64,000 nucleotides of DNA from Candidatus Poribacteria bacterium (GCA_022826645.1 JAJDUM010000097.1:62001-126000), one strand, 5' to 3'. Counted from the first letter of the stretch, positions 33,801-42,840 are shown. Translations and numbers: made by a program. The notes: generated by a model from the sequence alone, not told the origin.

Positions 33801-34037
33801 ATGGATACAAAACTTATACAATCTCATCCATCAATTATGATGGGTAAGCCCGTCGTTGCGGGGACTCGCATCACGGTTGAACTGATTTTGGAAAAACTTG
33901 CTGCAGGCGAAACTGTTGAGCAACTCCTCGAAGCACATCCGCGCTTGACTAAGGAAGGGATTCAAGCAGTGCTTCGATTTGCTACAGAAGCGTTGCGTAC
34001 CGATGTCATTTATCCAATTGCCGAGCAAGCGGTATGA
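33801..34037 (+). CDS. DUF433 domain-containing protein
   Basis: A 78-residue DUF433 protein: IQSHPSIMMGKPVVAGTRITVELILEKLAAGETVEQLLEAHPRLT (landmarks only) is the diagnostic start, with KPVVAGTRI and a winged-helix-like HTH. DUF433 proteins act as antitoxins to PIN-like DUF5615 toxins, normally encoded immediately downstream with an overlap. Here the frame just after (ATGA overlap at 34034) leads only to a short Ser/Thr-rich peptide and then the YgiT zinc-finger gene, so the toxin is missing. Confidence 0.85.
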   Translation: MDTKLIQSHPSIMMGKPVVAGTRITVELILEKLAAGETVEQLLEAHPRLTKEGIQAVLRFATEALRTDVIYPIAEQAV

Positions 34038-34078
34038 AGTCGCTGTCTATGTCGAATAAAACGACAGGGAGTGAAGCT

Positions 34079-34306
34079 ATGGTGTGTGATATTTGTGGAA
34101 AGTCGGGTGCGCGTCAACGTTATATTTCGCGGAGTTACGGGGAAGGAGAATCTCTGCTTGTCATCGAAGGTGTGCCCGTGATAAGCTGCCCTCATTGTGG
34201 TGAGAGCTATTTGACAGCGCATACACTACATGAAATTGAGCGTATTAAACGTCAGCGAGGAGGGATTGCGACTAAACGCCCCGTAGCGGTCGCTGCTTTT
34301 GCATAA
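34079..34306 (+). CDS. YgiT-type zinc-finger protein
   Basis: A 75-residue protein with two CxxC pairs: CDICGKSGA near the start and CPHCGESYLT near residue 36. This is the YgiT/MqsA-type zinc-finger domain of antitoxins, here with no C-terminal HTH. AGGGAG before the ATG at 34079 favours this start, but the frame is open back to an ATG at 34034 overlapping DUF433. The usual partners are MqsR-type or DUF4258 toxins; none is present. The C terminus is basic (RQRGGIATKRP). Confidence 0.75.
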   Translation: MVCDICGKSGARQRYISRSYGEGESLLVIEGVPVISCPHCGESYLTAHTLHEIERIKRQRGGIATKRPVAVAAFA

Positions 34307-34340
34307 CCCGGCGGATTTGGTTAAGAGAGAATTCAAACTT

Positions 34341-34471
34341 GGATCATGTAAAAAGAAAGTGCAAAATGCGAAGCGAAATCGTAGGGGCGGGGTTTCCCCG
34401 CCCGTAGACGGGTTGGGGAACCCAACCCCTACAAAAGCTCGGTTTTTGTTGCATACTTTCTTAACATGAGC
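34341..34471. repeat. MITE-like element with target duplication
   Basis: Left end GATCATGTAAAAAGAAAGTGC and right end GCATACTTTCTTAACATGAGC form imperfect terminal inverted repeats. The inside has two nested palindromes of GTAGGGGCGGGG..CCCCGCCC and GGGTTGGGG..CCCAACCCC types. The 9 bp TTCAAACTT flanks it on both sides (34332-34340 and 34472-34480), as expected for a target-site duplication. No reading frame of length. The ends match the element at 22687-22847. Confidence 0.7.
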
Positions 34472-34519
34472 TTCAAACTTAATGAGCTTCAAACTTAAGT
34501 TTCGGTTTCTTGATTAACC

Positions 34520-34762
34520 ATAAAGAAAAAAGAAAACCAGTTTCCGCAATTTGGTCTATGTCTTAACAGTGAAGGATACCCTGCTTCTCTGGAGATAGGG
34601 AAATTGTATCGTGTGATCCCTGATGATGACGCCACGGCGCACGGCTATATTCGCGTTATAGATGAAAGCGGAGAAGATTATGCCTATACAGCAAGTCGCT
34701 TTCACCTGATGCAACTGCCTACCGCTGTCGAAGAGGCGTTGTTGTCTGCTTCACAGGCGTAG
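34520..34762 (+). pseudogene. Small conserved gene lacking a usual start codon
   Basis: An open frame runs from a stop at 34511 to TAG at 34760. The translation contains FGLCLNSEGYPASLEIGKLY, RVIPDDDATAHGYIRVI, DESGEDYAYTASRF and LPTAVEEALL. I recall small proteins of this plan in cyanobacteria and other phyla (a fold like EGYPASLE...GEDYLY...). Here there is no ATG, GTG or TTG between the upstream stop and the conserved part; ATA at 34520 or a CTG would be the only options. Either start use is unusual or the true start was lost when the nearby element inserted. Confidence 0.55.
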
Positions 34763-34858
34763 TTATTGTTCAGCGGTTTTATCAGTAACGAATCCAGAAT
34801 GGGTGAGGGTGCTTATTCAAGCACCAGTCCCGCATATCAAATAACAAGGAGATACACT

Positions 34859-35731
34859 ATGCACTTGACAGAGGCTCAGATTTCTTCGTTCCACGAGGAC
34901 GGTTACTTACGGTTGGAAAATGTGCTGGGTACAGACGACCTGCAGCCAGTCATTGACGAGTACTCCGATATTATTGACAAGCGCGCACAGAAGCTGTATG
35001 CCGAGGGAAAGGTGAGTTCGCTCCATGAGGACGAACCGTTCACGCGGCGGCTATTGCTTCTCGCGAAGGAAGTCCCTGAAGTCGCTGGCAATCTGGATAT
35101 TATGCAGGAACGCGGCGAGGCAACCTTCAACTTCCTGAAAAACCCGAAGATTCTGGATGTAGCAGAATCGCTTTGCGGTTCGGAGATTGTGTGCAATCCC
35201 ATCCAGCATATTCGGGCCGTTTTGCCACACCGTGCGACCGGCGGGTCTCCGACCCACTTCCATCAGGATATCGGCGTGTGTTGGCCCGACACTGATTCCT
35301 ACTTTATGCTGACTGTCTGGGTGCCTGTCGTGGACGCGACGTTGGAGAACGGTTGTTTGGCAGTGCTGCCCGGCAGCCATAAGTATGGTCTCCGGCAACA
35401 TGCGTATACACCCGGATTGAACGTACCTGAGGAAGAACGTCCGCCGATTAAGTCTAAGCCGCTGCCCGTACCCGCAGGTGGGCTGATCCTATTCCACAAC
35501 TACACGTTGCATCACGCGCTCCCCAACGAGTCGGACGAGGTCCGTTGGAGCTTTGACCTGCGCTATCACGATGCCTATATGCCATCGGGCCGTCCCTTCT
35601 ATCCGACGTTCCTCATGCGCAGCAAGTTCCGTCCAGATGCGTTGCAGACCGATTATAAAACATGGTGTGACCGGTGGGAATTCGCACTGATGGCAGGGAA
35701 AGATGCCGTGCGTTATCGTTGGAAACGGTAA
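34859..35731 (+). CDS. Phytanoyl-CoA dioxygenase family protein
   Basis: Fe(II)/2-oxoglutarate-dependent oxygenase of 290 residues. The ATG at 34859 (MHLTEAQISSFHEDGYLRLENVL) follows AACAAGGAGA; a longer frame to 34766 lacks a site. Metal ligands: His-x-Asp in THFHQDIG, then His in LHHALPNES; a 2-oxoglutarate-binding Arg follows in VRWSFDLRYH. The overall layout (DGYLRLENVL at the start, GPLTALPGSHKYG-like LAVLPGSHKYG) is typical of PhyH. Substrate unknown. Glutamate dehydrogenase follows 49 bp later. Confidence 0.87.
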   Translation: MHLTEAQISSFHEDGYLRLENVLGTDDLQPVIDEYSDIIDKRAQKLYAEGKVSSLHEDEPFTRRLLLLAKEVPEVAGNLDIMQERGEATFNFLKNPKILDVAESLCGSEIVCNPIQHIRAVLPHRATGGSPTHFHQDIGVCWPDTDSYFMLTVWVPVVDATLENGCLAVLPGSHKYGLRQHAYTPGLNVPEEERPPIKSKPLPVPAGGLILFHNYTLHHALPNESDEVRWSFDLRYHDAYMPSGRPFYPTFLMRSKFRPDALQTDYKTWCDRWEFALMAGKDAVRYRWKR

Positions 35732-35780
35732 ATTTCCGCTTTACTACATTCCTTAGATTCTTGTAAGGAGAGCAGTATAA

Positions 35781-37196
35781 ATGGCGCCAGAGGGCTCGTT
35801 TTTTGAACAGGTGAACCTCAATTTTGACAGAGCCGCTCAGTTTACCGACTATCCGCCCGGTCTACTTGAGCAGGTCAAAATCTGCAACAGCGTCTGTCAC
35901 ATGACATTCCCACTCAAAAGGGATGATGGAGAGATAGAAGTCATCCATGCGTGGCGAGCGGAACATAGTCATCACAAACAGCCGACAAAAGGTGGAATCC
36001 GCTACAGTACGTTGGTCAATGAGGACGAGGTGATTGCGCTCGCCGCCCTGATGACATACAAATGTACCATCGTTGATGTGCCGTTCGGCGGGGCGAAAGG
36101 GGGCGTTCAGATCGATACCAAGAACTACTCCACCGCGGAATTGGAGCGCATCACCCGCCGCTATACGTATGAACTAATTCAGAAGAATTTCATCGGTCCC
36201 GGCATAGACGTTCCCGCCCCTGATTACGGTACCGGGGAACGTGAGATGGCATGGATCGCTGACACCTATAAATCATTCACCCCGGACAAGTTGGAGGGGT
36301 TGGCATGTGTGACGGGGAAGCCGATGGAGCTGGGCGGCATTCACGGGCGGACTGCGGCGACGGGTAGGGGCGTATATTTCGGCATCCGGGAGGCATGCGG
36401 TTTCTCGGAGGATATGGAAGCGCTCGGGTTAACGCCCGGCTTGGAGGGTAAATCGGTTGTCATTCAAGGGTTTGGCAACGTCGGATATCACAGTGCCAAA
36501 TTCTTGGAAGAAGGTGGGGCGGTGATTGTTGGATTGGCGGATACGACCGGTGCCATCTATAATCCGAAAGGGTTAGGTGTTGAGGAGGTCTACCAGCACC
36601 GATACGAAAAAGATTCCCTCCTCGACTTTCCCGGGGCGATTAATCTACCAACCTTAGCCGACATCCTTGAACAGGAATGTGACCTCCTCGTTCCAGCAGC
36701 CCTCGAAAATCAGATTACCGGCGAGAACGCCTCTCGAATCAAAGCCAAGATTGTTGCGGAGGCTGCAAACGGTCCTACAACCCCCGAAGCAGATGAGATC
36801 CTCAAGGCGAAAGGGGTGTGGGTCATTCCCGACGTGTACCTGAACGCAGGAGGCGTTACCATCTCCTATTTTGAATGGCTCAAGAACCTTTCGCATGTAC
36901 GGTTCGGCCAACTGGAAAGACGTTTTGAGGAAAATAGGGACAGGAACCTGTTGAAGGCAATGGAGGACGTGTCGGGTCAACGGTTTTCAAAAACAGAGCG
37001 GGATCGGTTGGCGCATGGTGCGACGGAAGAGGATCTGGTGGATGCGGCACTTGAGGAAACAATGGTGACTGCATACGATGAAATTAGAAGGGAATCAGAG
37101 GCACTTGGAGAAGCGGCGGACTTAAGAACGGCGGCGATGGTCCTCGCTATTCATAAGGTTGCTGGGTCTTATATACAATTAGGAATCTTTCCGTAG
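35781..37196 (+). CDS. Glutamate dehydrogenase family protein
   Basis: Oxidative deaminase of the Glu/Leu/Phe/Val dehydrogenase family, 471 residues. The dehydrogenase domain has KGGIRYST, LAALMTYKCTIVDVPFGGAKGG (with the family's substrate-binding Lys) and DVPAPDYGTG; the NAD domain has VVIQGFGNVGYHSAKFL and VAEAANGPTTPEAD. These fit glutamate dehydrogenase best. A C-terminal extension (about 395-471, including LLKAMEDVSGQRFSKTERDR) is longer than in the common 420-residue enzymes. AAGGAGA precedes the ATG. With glnA and glnB upstream it fits nitrogen metabolism, but it is unlinked. Confidence 0.9.
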   Translation: MAPEGSFFEQVNLNFDRAAQFTDYPPGLLEQVKICNSVCHMTFPLKRDDGEIEVIHAWRAEHSHHKQPTKGGIRYSTLVNEDEVIALAALMTYKCTIVDVPFGGAKGGVQIDTKNYSTAELERITRRYTYELIQKNFIGPGIDVPAPDYGTGEREMAWIADTYKSFTPDKLEGLACVTGKPMELGGIHGRTAATGRGVYFGIREACGFSEDMEALGLTPGLEGKSVVIQGFGNVGYHSAKFLEEGGAVIVGLADTTGAIYNPKGLGVEEVYQHRYEKDSLLDFPGAINLPTLADILEQECDLLVPAALENQITGENASRIKAKIVAEAANGPTTPEADEILKAKGVWVIPDVYLNAGGVTISYFEWLKNLSHVRFGQLERRFEENRDRNLLKAMEDVSGQRFSKTERDRLAHGATEEDLVDAALEETMVTAYDEIRRESEALGEAADLRTAAMVLAIHKVAGSYIQLGIFP

Positions 37197-37243
37197 TGTA
37201 TGTAGCTGTGGAAAGGGGATTCGACACCGCTTTCACTGAAATT

Positions 37244-38086
37244 TTATATTACACTCCGCTCAGGCACAAAGCCCAACTCTTCCTCTATTCGGTTGATCTC
37301 GTACACCGGATCTCTTTCATGTCCGGGACGTGTGTAGTGGGAGAGATCTATCCGATCAGCATCCGCGCCATACCACCCACGGATAATTTCGGGGACGGTG
37401 TCCTCAACACAGGCTTGTGTCCCCACCGCGTTTAGGATGCGAGCCCCCGGCTTATGCGCGGCTTCTGCGGCAAGCGTCAGACAGCGAACCGTATCGCTGA
37501 GGTACATGTACGAAATCGTTCCCATCGACCACTGTCCCACGGGTCCTGCCTTTCTGGGTGTCAACTCACGGTCGTCGGGCGCGATGCTTGCTAAGCGGAT
37601 ATTGATAAAGTCCAGATCCTCGTTCTGACGTGCGAGATAGCGCGAGGTCTCCTCCATCATATACTTCGAGAAACCGTATCCCACCCGATCCAGACACGGG
37701 TGTTCGTCGGGCATCGGCAGCTGTAACGGTCTGAATAGGGGAGACTGCATTCCGACCGCCGCAATCGAACTGGCGAGCACAAACTTCTTGCAGCCACCAT
37801 CCACAAAGTATCGGACCAGTTGGTAGCTTCCCATAACATTGACCCGGAGCAGTTCCTCCTCGGTCCCACCACCCGTTACCGCCGCAAGGTGAACCACGAC
37901 ATCAACCCTGTTCGGGTCTATTTTCCGCAGGTCGTCGGGCGACGTAAAATCCCCTTGAATCGCTGTCACGCCCGCTACCTCTGTTTTCTGCCTAGAGATA
38001 CAGAAAACTTCGTGATCCTTCGCGGTTGATTCAGCGAGTGCCTGTCCGATAAATCCGCTGGTACCGGTGATTAGAATTCCACTCAT
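37244..38086 (-). CDS. NAD-dependent epimerase/dehydratase
   Basis: Extended short-chain dehydrogenase of 280 residues. The Rossmann motif ILITGTSGFIGQ is at the N terminus, and the catalytic Tyr-x3-Lys is in YGFSKYMMEE; a Ser is in VLASSIAAV. NLAAVTGGG-like HLAAVTGG is the family strand. These enzymes modify nucleotide sugars or related sugars. It overlaps no gene; a zinc-free MDR dehydrogenase follows 42 bp upstream on the same strand (38129), and the two may act on related compounds. Substrate unknown. Confidence 0.87.
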   Translation of the reverse strand: MSGILITGTSGFIGQALAESTAKDHEVFCISRQKTEVAGVTAIQGDFTSPDDLRKIDPNRVDVVVHLAAVTGGGTEEELLRVNVMGSYQLVRYFVDGGCKKFVLASSIAAVGMQSPLFRPLQLPMPDEHPCLDRVGYGFSKYMMEETSRYLARQNEDLDFINIRLASIAPDDRELTPRKAGPVGQWSMGTISYMYLSDTVRCLTLAAEAAHKPGARILNAVGTQACVEDTVPEIIRGWYGADADRIDLSHYTRPGHERDPVYEINRIEEELGFVPERSVI

Positions 38087-38128
38087 TCTATGTTTTCTCC
38101 TTCCGAACGCATCCGTGCGGGGGGTTAA

Positions 38129-39145
38129 TCATTCTTCCGACCATTGTATCACCGCGCCGACCACATCCTTGGCATTGTCTTTATTGATAGCATCGTACAG
38201 GGCTGGCGAATCCTCTGCGTCGACACGGTGTGTAATCGTATGGTGCCACGGCAGGACACCCGTCGCCATATTCTTGAGCACAGCGCGTCGGCAAGGGGCG
38301 AAGCCGTCGTCACACGGGTAGAACATCGTCAACCGTTTGCCGTGGGGCGGTGCAAATTGATAGGAGAGCGGGTCTGTGCCGTAATGTCCTTGAAGTATAA
38401 ACTTGCCGTGTCGCCTACACAATTCAATCGCTGGATCGACACACGCGGGGATACCGGTGGATTCAAAGACCACATCGGCACCTTCAGGCGCAATCTTTTG
38501 TAGCGCTTCCACCACGTTCTGGGTGGAACCGTTGATTAGGTGATCCGCCCCAAGTTTTTGCGCGACCTCCAACCTGTTTTGTGCGAGATCAATGGCAACG
38601 ACGACGCAGCCCCGATGGCTACAGGCCGCCATGACCCCCAATCCGACCAATCCTGCGCCGTAGACTGCGACAATGTCCCCCATCCGCGGGTTCGCCATGT
38701 CAACGCCGTTCAAGCCGACCGCTGGCATCACAAACAGGCTCGCAGCGTCAGCGGGAACCTCGTCGGGCAGCAGTTCCAAGCCGTGCGTTGTCCCCGGATT
38801 AACAAGGGCAGCGGAGCAGTGGACACCGGATGCGGCTGAAACCTCCTGTCCACTGGATAACTGCATCCCTTCCCGGTTGTCGCGGTAATAGACCTTATCG
38901 CCGGATTTGAACGTATCGACCTTATCGCCGGCGTACTCAACGACACCGACCCCTTGATAGCCAGTGCATAGTGGATACTCGCCCCAAGTCGGTATTTTGT
39001 TGCGGATCAGGGCAAACTCGGTCCCAATACTAACCCCGCTGTACAGCGATCGTATCAGGAGGTGTTCCGGTCCGGGATCGGGCAGAGTAACATCAGCATA
39101 ACTAAAGTTCTGATTTTCGTCGCAGACAAGTGCTTTGGCTTGCAT
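38129..39145 (-). CDS. Medium-chain dehydrogenase/reductase
   Basis: MDR-fold oxidoreductase of 338 residues starting at the ATG at 39145 (MQAKALVCDENQNF) after GAGGTC; the longer frame begins in a repeat. A GroES-like domain is followed by the NAD domain VAVYGAGLVGLGVMAAC. The catalytic-zinc Cys and structural four-Cys loop of alcohol dehydrogenases are not seen in the first domain (LYSGVSIGTEFALIR, then GYQGVGVVEY). The enzyme may therefore be zinc-free. The pattern resembles the bacteriochlorophyllide-dehydrogenase-like group, but the neighbours (epimerase) suggest a sugar substrate. Confidence 0.85.
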   Translation of the reverse strand: MQAKALVCDENQNFSYADVTLPDPGPEHLLIRSLYSGVSIGTEFALIRNKIPTWGEYPLCTGYQGVGVVEYAGDKVDTFKSGDKVYYRDNREGMQLSSGQEVSAASGVHCSAALVNPGTTHGLELLPDEVPADAASLFVMPAVGLNGVDMANPRMGDIVAVYGAGLVGLGVMAACSHRGCVVVAIDLAQNRLEVAQKLGADHLINGSTQNVVEALQKIAPEGADVVFESTGIPACVDPAIELCRRHGKFILQGHYGTDPLSYQFAPPHGKRLTMFYPCDDGFAPCRRAVLKNMATGVLPWHHTITHRVDAEDSPALYDAINKDNAKDVVGAVIQWSEE

Positions 39146-39159
39146 TTTCAAGACCTCGT

Positions 39160-39300
39160 GTAAGTATTTTGGGCAGGGACAAGACCCCGATAGATCCCCG
39201 ATAAGTCCCCGATACATCGGGACAGGCGGGGCAGACGGGATTAAGAAACCTGCCCCTACATTTGTTGATTCTCGTAGGGGCAACCCCCCGATGAATAGGG
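39160..39300. repeat. Short repeat cluster with CCCCGATA units
   Basis: Between the MDR gene and the 1163-residue gene are three near-tandem pieces of CCCCGATA(R), including CCCCGATACATCGGG which pairs with itself, followed by GTAGGGGCA and CCCCTAC palindrome halves near 39258-39285. The CCCGAT..ATCGGG core resembles the loop inserts at 25587, 25708 and 27704. Confidence 0.55.
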
Positions 39301-39348
39301 ATTTCGCTGCGCTCAACTTGTGGTTGACCTCTTATAGGCCGATTTTCC

Positions 39349-42300
39349 TCAAAAGCGCGGCAACTTATGCGTCACGCGCCGCGTGTTGTATTCGAGTTGA
39401 TAGCGAAGATGCTTTGGGGTTTCTGGGTAGTTTTCCGCGTCGGGATACGGGTAGGTGGACATGCCGTGAAATGGCAGTGGTCCCACCGTCTGCGAAGTCA
39501 GCGTATTGATATCGCCATCCTTGTCCCATCCATCGCTGTAGAGGATAAAATCCCGCGTCCAACCCACTTCCAATGGCGGCAATCTCTTCGCGTCAAACTC
39601 GACTGTCATCTCGTCCCCTGCATTCAGGATGACATACATATCGTCGATCTCCTCCAGTAAGGGGGTTACTTCCCCGTACCGTGTGTAATGTCCCGCCAGA
39701 TCTCGCCACTGTCCTGCCGTTTCAACCGCATTGTAATCGAACAGATGTGGTCCGTGTGGTGTTGGGCGATACATCTTGGAAAAACCGCGATAGTGGAGGT
39801 CTGCGTGATTCGGAGACAACCTTGTGACACGCATCGGCACATCATCTCCGCCAATAGCGAAAAACGCCGCATCCCAGTAAATCTGCATATCGGTTGCAAT
39901 CTTGACCTGCCGATCGTCCGAAAGGAATTTGCCCGTCAGATCGATGCAGATGGTTTTATTCTTTCCCGCCGGTATGCCGATGGGGTTGATGACCGTCTGC
40001 CACTTTCCGCCCTCATCGCGAACCTGTAGGTAAGGAAAAGCGGGGTTAATTGATGGATTCTGTGAGAGTGAAAGGTTGATGCTGGTATCTGTTGGGAAAA
40101 TCCAGCCGGTAAGGAACAGGGTAAGCCCTTGGTCATCAGGCACATCTCCCAAATCGAGCACGATGAAGTGAGGATCAACGACACCTTGAAACCGTCCCGG
40201 TTGATGTTCAACCGCGTAGCGATAATCGACCGCTTTGAGTGGGTCGGAGACATCGTATCCATGGTGATCGAGCGCCGCACGCGGGTAATGAACCTCTTTC
40301 GCCGTGTAGATCTTAAACTCTGGAAACGGCGGGGGTGTATATCTCTCATCGGTGAAGATTTCTGTGCCGGCGGGGTGGTCTACGACCAGCAGCTTGACCA
40401 GATCAAAATAAGCGGTTTCCCACAACTCCTCTGTAACCTGAATCGAATAGCTATCCCCTCTCGGCTTCATCAGTTCGCCGGGAATCTTGACGTAATCCGC
40501 GGTTTCGGCAGCCGCGAGGAAACCCATCGGCGTGACCATTCCCAACGGGCTGCGCCACAAGAGATCCGTCACAAACTGATAACCGCTACCGTCATAGACG
40601 TAGAGGAATGGACACGATCCCTTCAACACCTGCTTTTCGAGGATGCGCTGATTCGATTTGGGTGTGATGACATTTTGCGGGACCCCGTTTGTCCAGACAA
40701 CCCGTAGCACGTCCCCCTGCTGCTCTTTCCCCAAACCGAAATGCGTTAGCGGGTCAGCGACATATTTCATTTGATACAGTTCGCCTGCCTTGAGTTCTAC
40801 CTTTGCGCCGATGCCGTCGATATTGTTCTTATTGTTGCCAGCGTCGATGCCTTCCAGTTTCACAGCCAGCCAACTATTTTGGTCCCCGCCCTCGTTGCGC
40901 AGTACCACAACTCCGCCATTCGCGTCAATTAGGAAGAGGTCGAGGTCGCCATCGTTGTCGTAATCGCCAACTGCCCCATCACCGCCGCTCTGAATTGTCT
41001 CCGGCAAGAGATGTGAGGTATCGGTGAAACGTCCCGTCCCATCGTTCCGAAACAGGGAAACGCCACGACCATTGGCTTCTTGCGGTTCACCAATAAGCCA
41101 CAGGTCCAACCAACCGTCGTTGTCATAATCGAGAAAATGAGCGCCTGAACCGCGCTCCCCCTTAGCAGTGTCCGAACGTGCGTCGTGGACAAAAGTGCCA
41201 TCACCGCGGTTTCTATAAAGCTGATGGGGCGTTTCACCGTCGGTAGCCAGAAACAGGTCAGTATCACCATCGTTATCGTAATCACCGACCGCGACCGCTA
41301 TAAATGCGTGGTTTTGGGGCAGTCCTATCTCGTCGGTCAACGCCTGCATCTTTCCCTGACGTAGGTTTGTGAACAGCGTACAGCCCATCGGATCGTTTAC
41401 GGTAAACAGATCTATATCGCCGTCATCGTCGAAATCAGCGAGTGCCGCACCTCGTGCACCGGGCTGATCCAATGGGATAAAGGTCTGATCGCTGACATCG
41501 CTGAAAACACTGTTCGCATTGTTGCGATACATCTCCACCCGGTCGCCGGTTGTGAACAGATCCAGATCTCCGTCATGATCATAGTCAACAAATAGGGGTG
41601 CTCCTCCGCGTTGCCCCTTTGAATCCTGATCCGGTTGGGGGGCGACGAAATCAGTCATCTTGGTGAAATTGCCCGCTCCATCATTGCGCAGGAGGGTAAG
41701 CCCCCCGTCTCTAGACAGGCATAGATCCGGATCGCCATCCTTATCAATATCCGCGAAGGCAGCAGCATCTGCACGGTTCCCGGTTGTTGGGACGGGAACA
41801 AATGTCCCACCTTCATTCCGAAAAAGAGTGGGAACAGCGTCTAAAGCAGCGTGCGCCGTGTAGAAGTCGAGATCGCCATCGTTATCGTAGTCTGTCAGCA
41901 GGATTGTGGAGCGTTTGCCGTTCAGGTTCCCAAGTCCAACCTCCTGAGTCGCATCTACAAAGTTGACTCCGATTGCCGGGGTCTGCTTTGCCTGCACCCG
42001 TGCTCTGAACCCAGAGCTGAATTCCTCAATCGGATGTCCCAAGATGTTCGTTACCAGTTCGCCGATCCCCTGTTGATAGCGGGGACTTCGCTTCTGAACG
42101 TTCTCGAAAATCTGAATATATCGGGCTGCCCCTTTAATGTCGTTTTGGTCTATCAAGAGCAGTCCCTGTTTCAGATACTTCAGAAATTCTTCATCGGCGT
42201 CCCATAATAGTGCGTTTAACTCCATGCAGATCCGTTTCGCTTCCTCCACCTGTTCTCGCCGCAGCAGTGTGTTCGCCAATTTGAGCAGTACTACCACATT

Positions 42301-42840
42301 CGCCGGGGTGCGCTCACGCAACGCTTGCAGGTGAAAAATTGACGCGTCCATCGCCTCCGGGTCATTCCGCTGACTTAGATAGTGACGTGCCAACTTATAT
42401 CGCGCTTCAAGATCGTCCGGCGCAAGTTTCACCGCCTCCTTGATCGCTGCAACCGCTTCCGCCGTTCTGCTCTGCGACTGATAGATCTCCGCCAAAATGA
42501 AATACAGCTGGCTGTCCATCGGTTCAACTTCAAGCCCGCGTTTGACCCACGCTTCCGCTTCCTCGCGATGCTTGAGCCGTAAGTGTGCAACGGCGAGATT
42601 CCCGTAACCGATTGACTCAGCTGGCACGAGATCTATCAACCCCTGAAACTGCTCAATCGCTTGATCTGGTTGAGATTCTTCGAGATATGCCAATCCAAGA
42701 TTTTGATGGCGGATCGCAGCCGAGATGATCTCGTCGGCAGACGGCTGGGAGTAAACAACTGAAGTGTAGGTAAAAAGTAAAACAGGAAGCGTGAAACGGG
42801 ATAAGAGGAGTTTCATACGTTTAGGAATATGGAAGTTCAT
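39349..42840 (-). CDS. Large secreted TPR, FG-GAP and ASPIC domain protein
   Basis: A 1163-residue protein with a signal peptide (LLLSRFTLPVLLFTYTSVVYS). Residues about 35-230 are TPR helices. About 290-660 are FG-GAP/VCBS beta-propeller repeats, each with a calcium-like DYDNDGDLDLF or DFDDDGDIDLF loop. About 690-750 matches the ASPIC/UnbV domain (GAKVELKAG, LTHFGLGK), as in CRTAC1 proteins. The last ~400 residues are an unnamed beta-rich domain (YIPLDLGDVP, WDAAFFAIGGDD). Probably extracellular and calcium-binding. A similar ASPIC protein without TPRs lies at 57081. Function unknown. Confidence 0.85.
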   Translation of the reverse strand: MNFHIPKRMKLLLSRFTLPVLLFTYTSVVYSQPSADEIISAAIRHQNLGLAYLEESQPDQAIEQFQGLIDLVPAESIGYGNLAVAHLRLKHREEAEAWVKRGLEVEPMDSQLYFILAEIYQSQSRTAEAVAAIKEAVKLAPDDLEARYKLARHYLSQRNDPEAMDASIFHLQALRERTPANVVVLLKLANTLLRREQVEEAKRICMELNALLWDADEEFLKYLKQGLLLIDQNDIKGAARYIQIFENVQKRSPRYQQGIGELVTNILGHPIEEFSSGFRARVQAKQTPAIGVNFVDATQEVGLGNLNGKRSTILLTDYDNDGDLDFYTAHAALDAVPTLFRNEGGTFVPVPTTGNRADAAAFADIDKDGDPDLCLSRDGGLTLLRNDGAGNFTKMTDFVAPQPDQDSKGQRGGAPLFVDYDHDGDLDLFTTGDRVEMYRNNANSVFSDVSDQTFIPLDQPGARGAALADFDDDGDIDLFTVNDPMGCTLFTNLRQGKMQALTDEIGLPQNHAFIAVAVGDYDNDGDTDLFLATDGETPHQLYRNRGDGTFVHDARSDTAKGERGSGAHFLDYDNDGWLDLWLIGEPQEANGRGVSLFRNDGTGRFTDTSHLLPETIQSGGDGAVGDYDNDGDLDLFLIDANGGVVVLRNEGGDQNSWLAVKLEGIDAGNNKNNIDGIGAKVELKAGELYQMKYVADPLTHFGLGKEQQGDVLRVVWTNGVPQNVITPKSNQRILEKQVLKGSCPFLYVYDGSGYQFVTDLLWRSPLGMVTPMGFLAAAETADYVKIPGELMKPRGDSYSIQVTEELWETAYFDLVKLLVVDHPAGTEIFTDERYTPPPFPEFKIYTAKEVHYPRAALDHHGYDVSDPLKAVDYRYAVEHQPGRFQGVVDPHFIVLDLGDVPDDQGLTLFLTGWIFPTDTSINLSLSQNPSINPAFPYLQVRDEGGKWQTVINPIGIPAGKNKTICIDLTGKFLSDDRQVKIATDMQIYWDAAFFAIGGDDVPMRVTRLSPNHADLHYRGFSKMYRPTPHGPHLFDYNAVETAGQWRDLAGHYTRYGEVTPLLEEIDDMYVILNAGDEMTVEFDAKRLPPLEVGWTRDFILYSDGWDKDGDINTLTSQTVGPLPFHGMSTYPYPDAENYPETPKHLRYQLEYNTRRVTHKLPRF

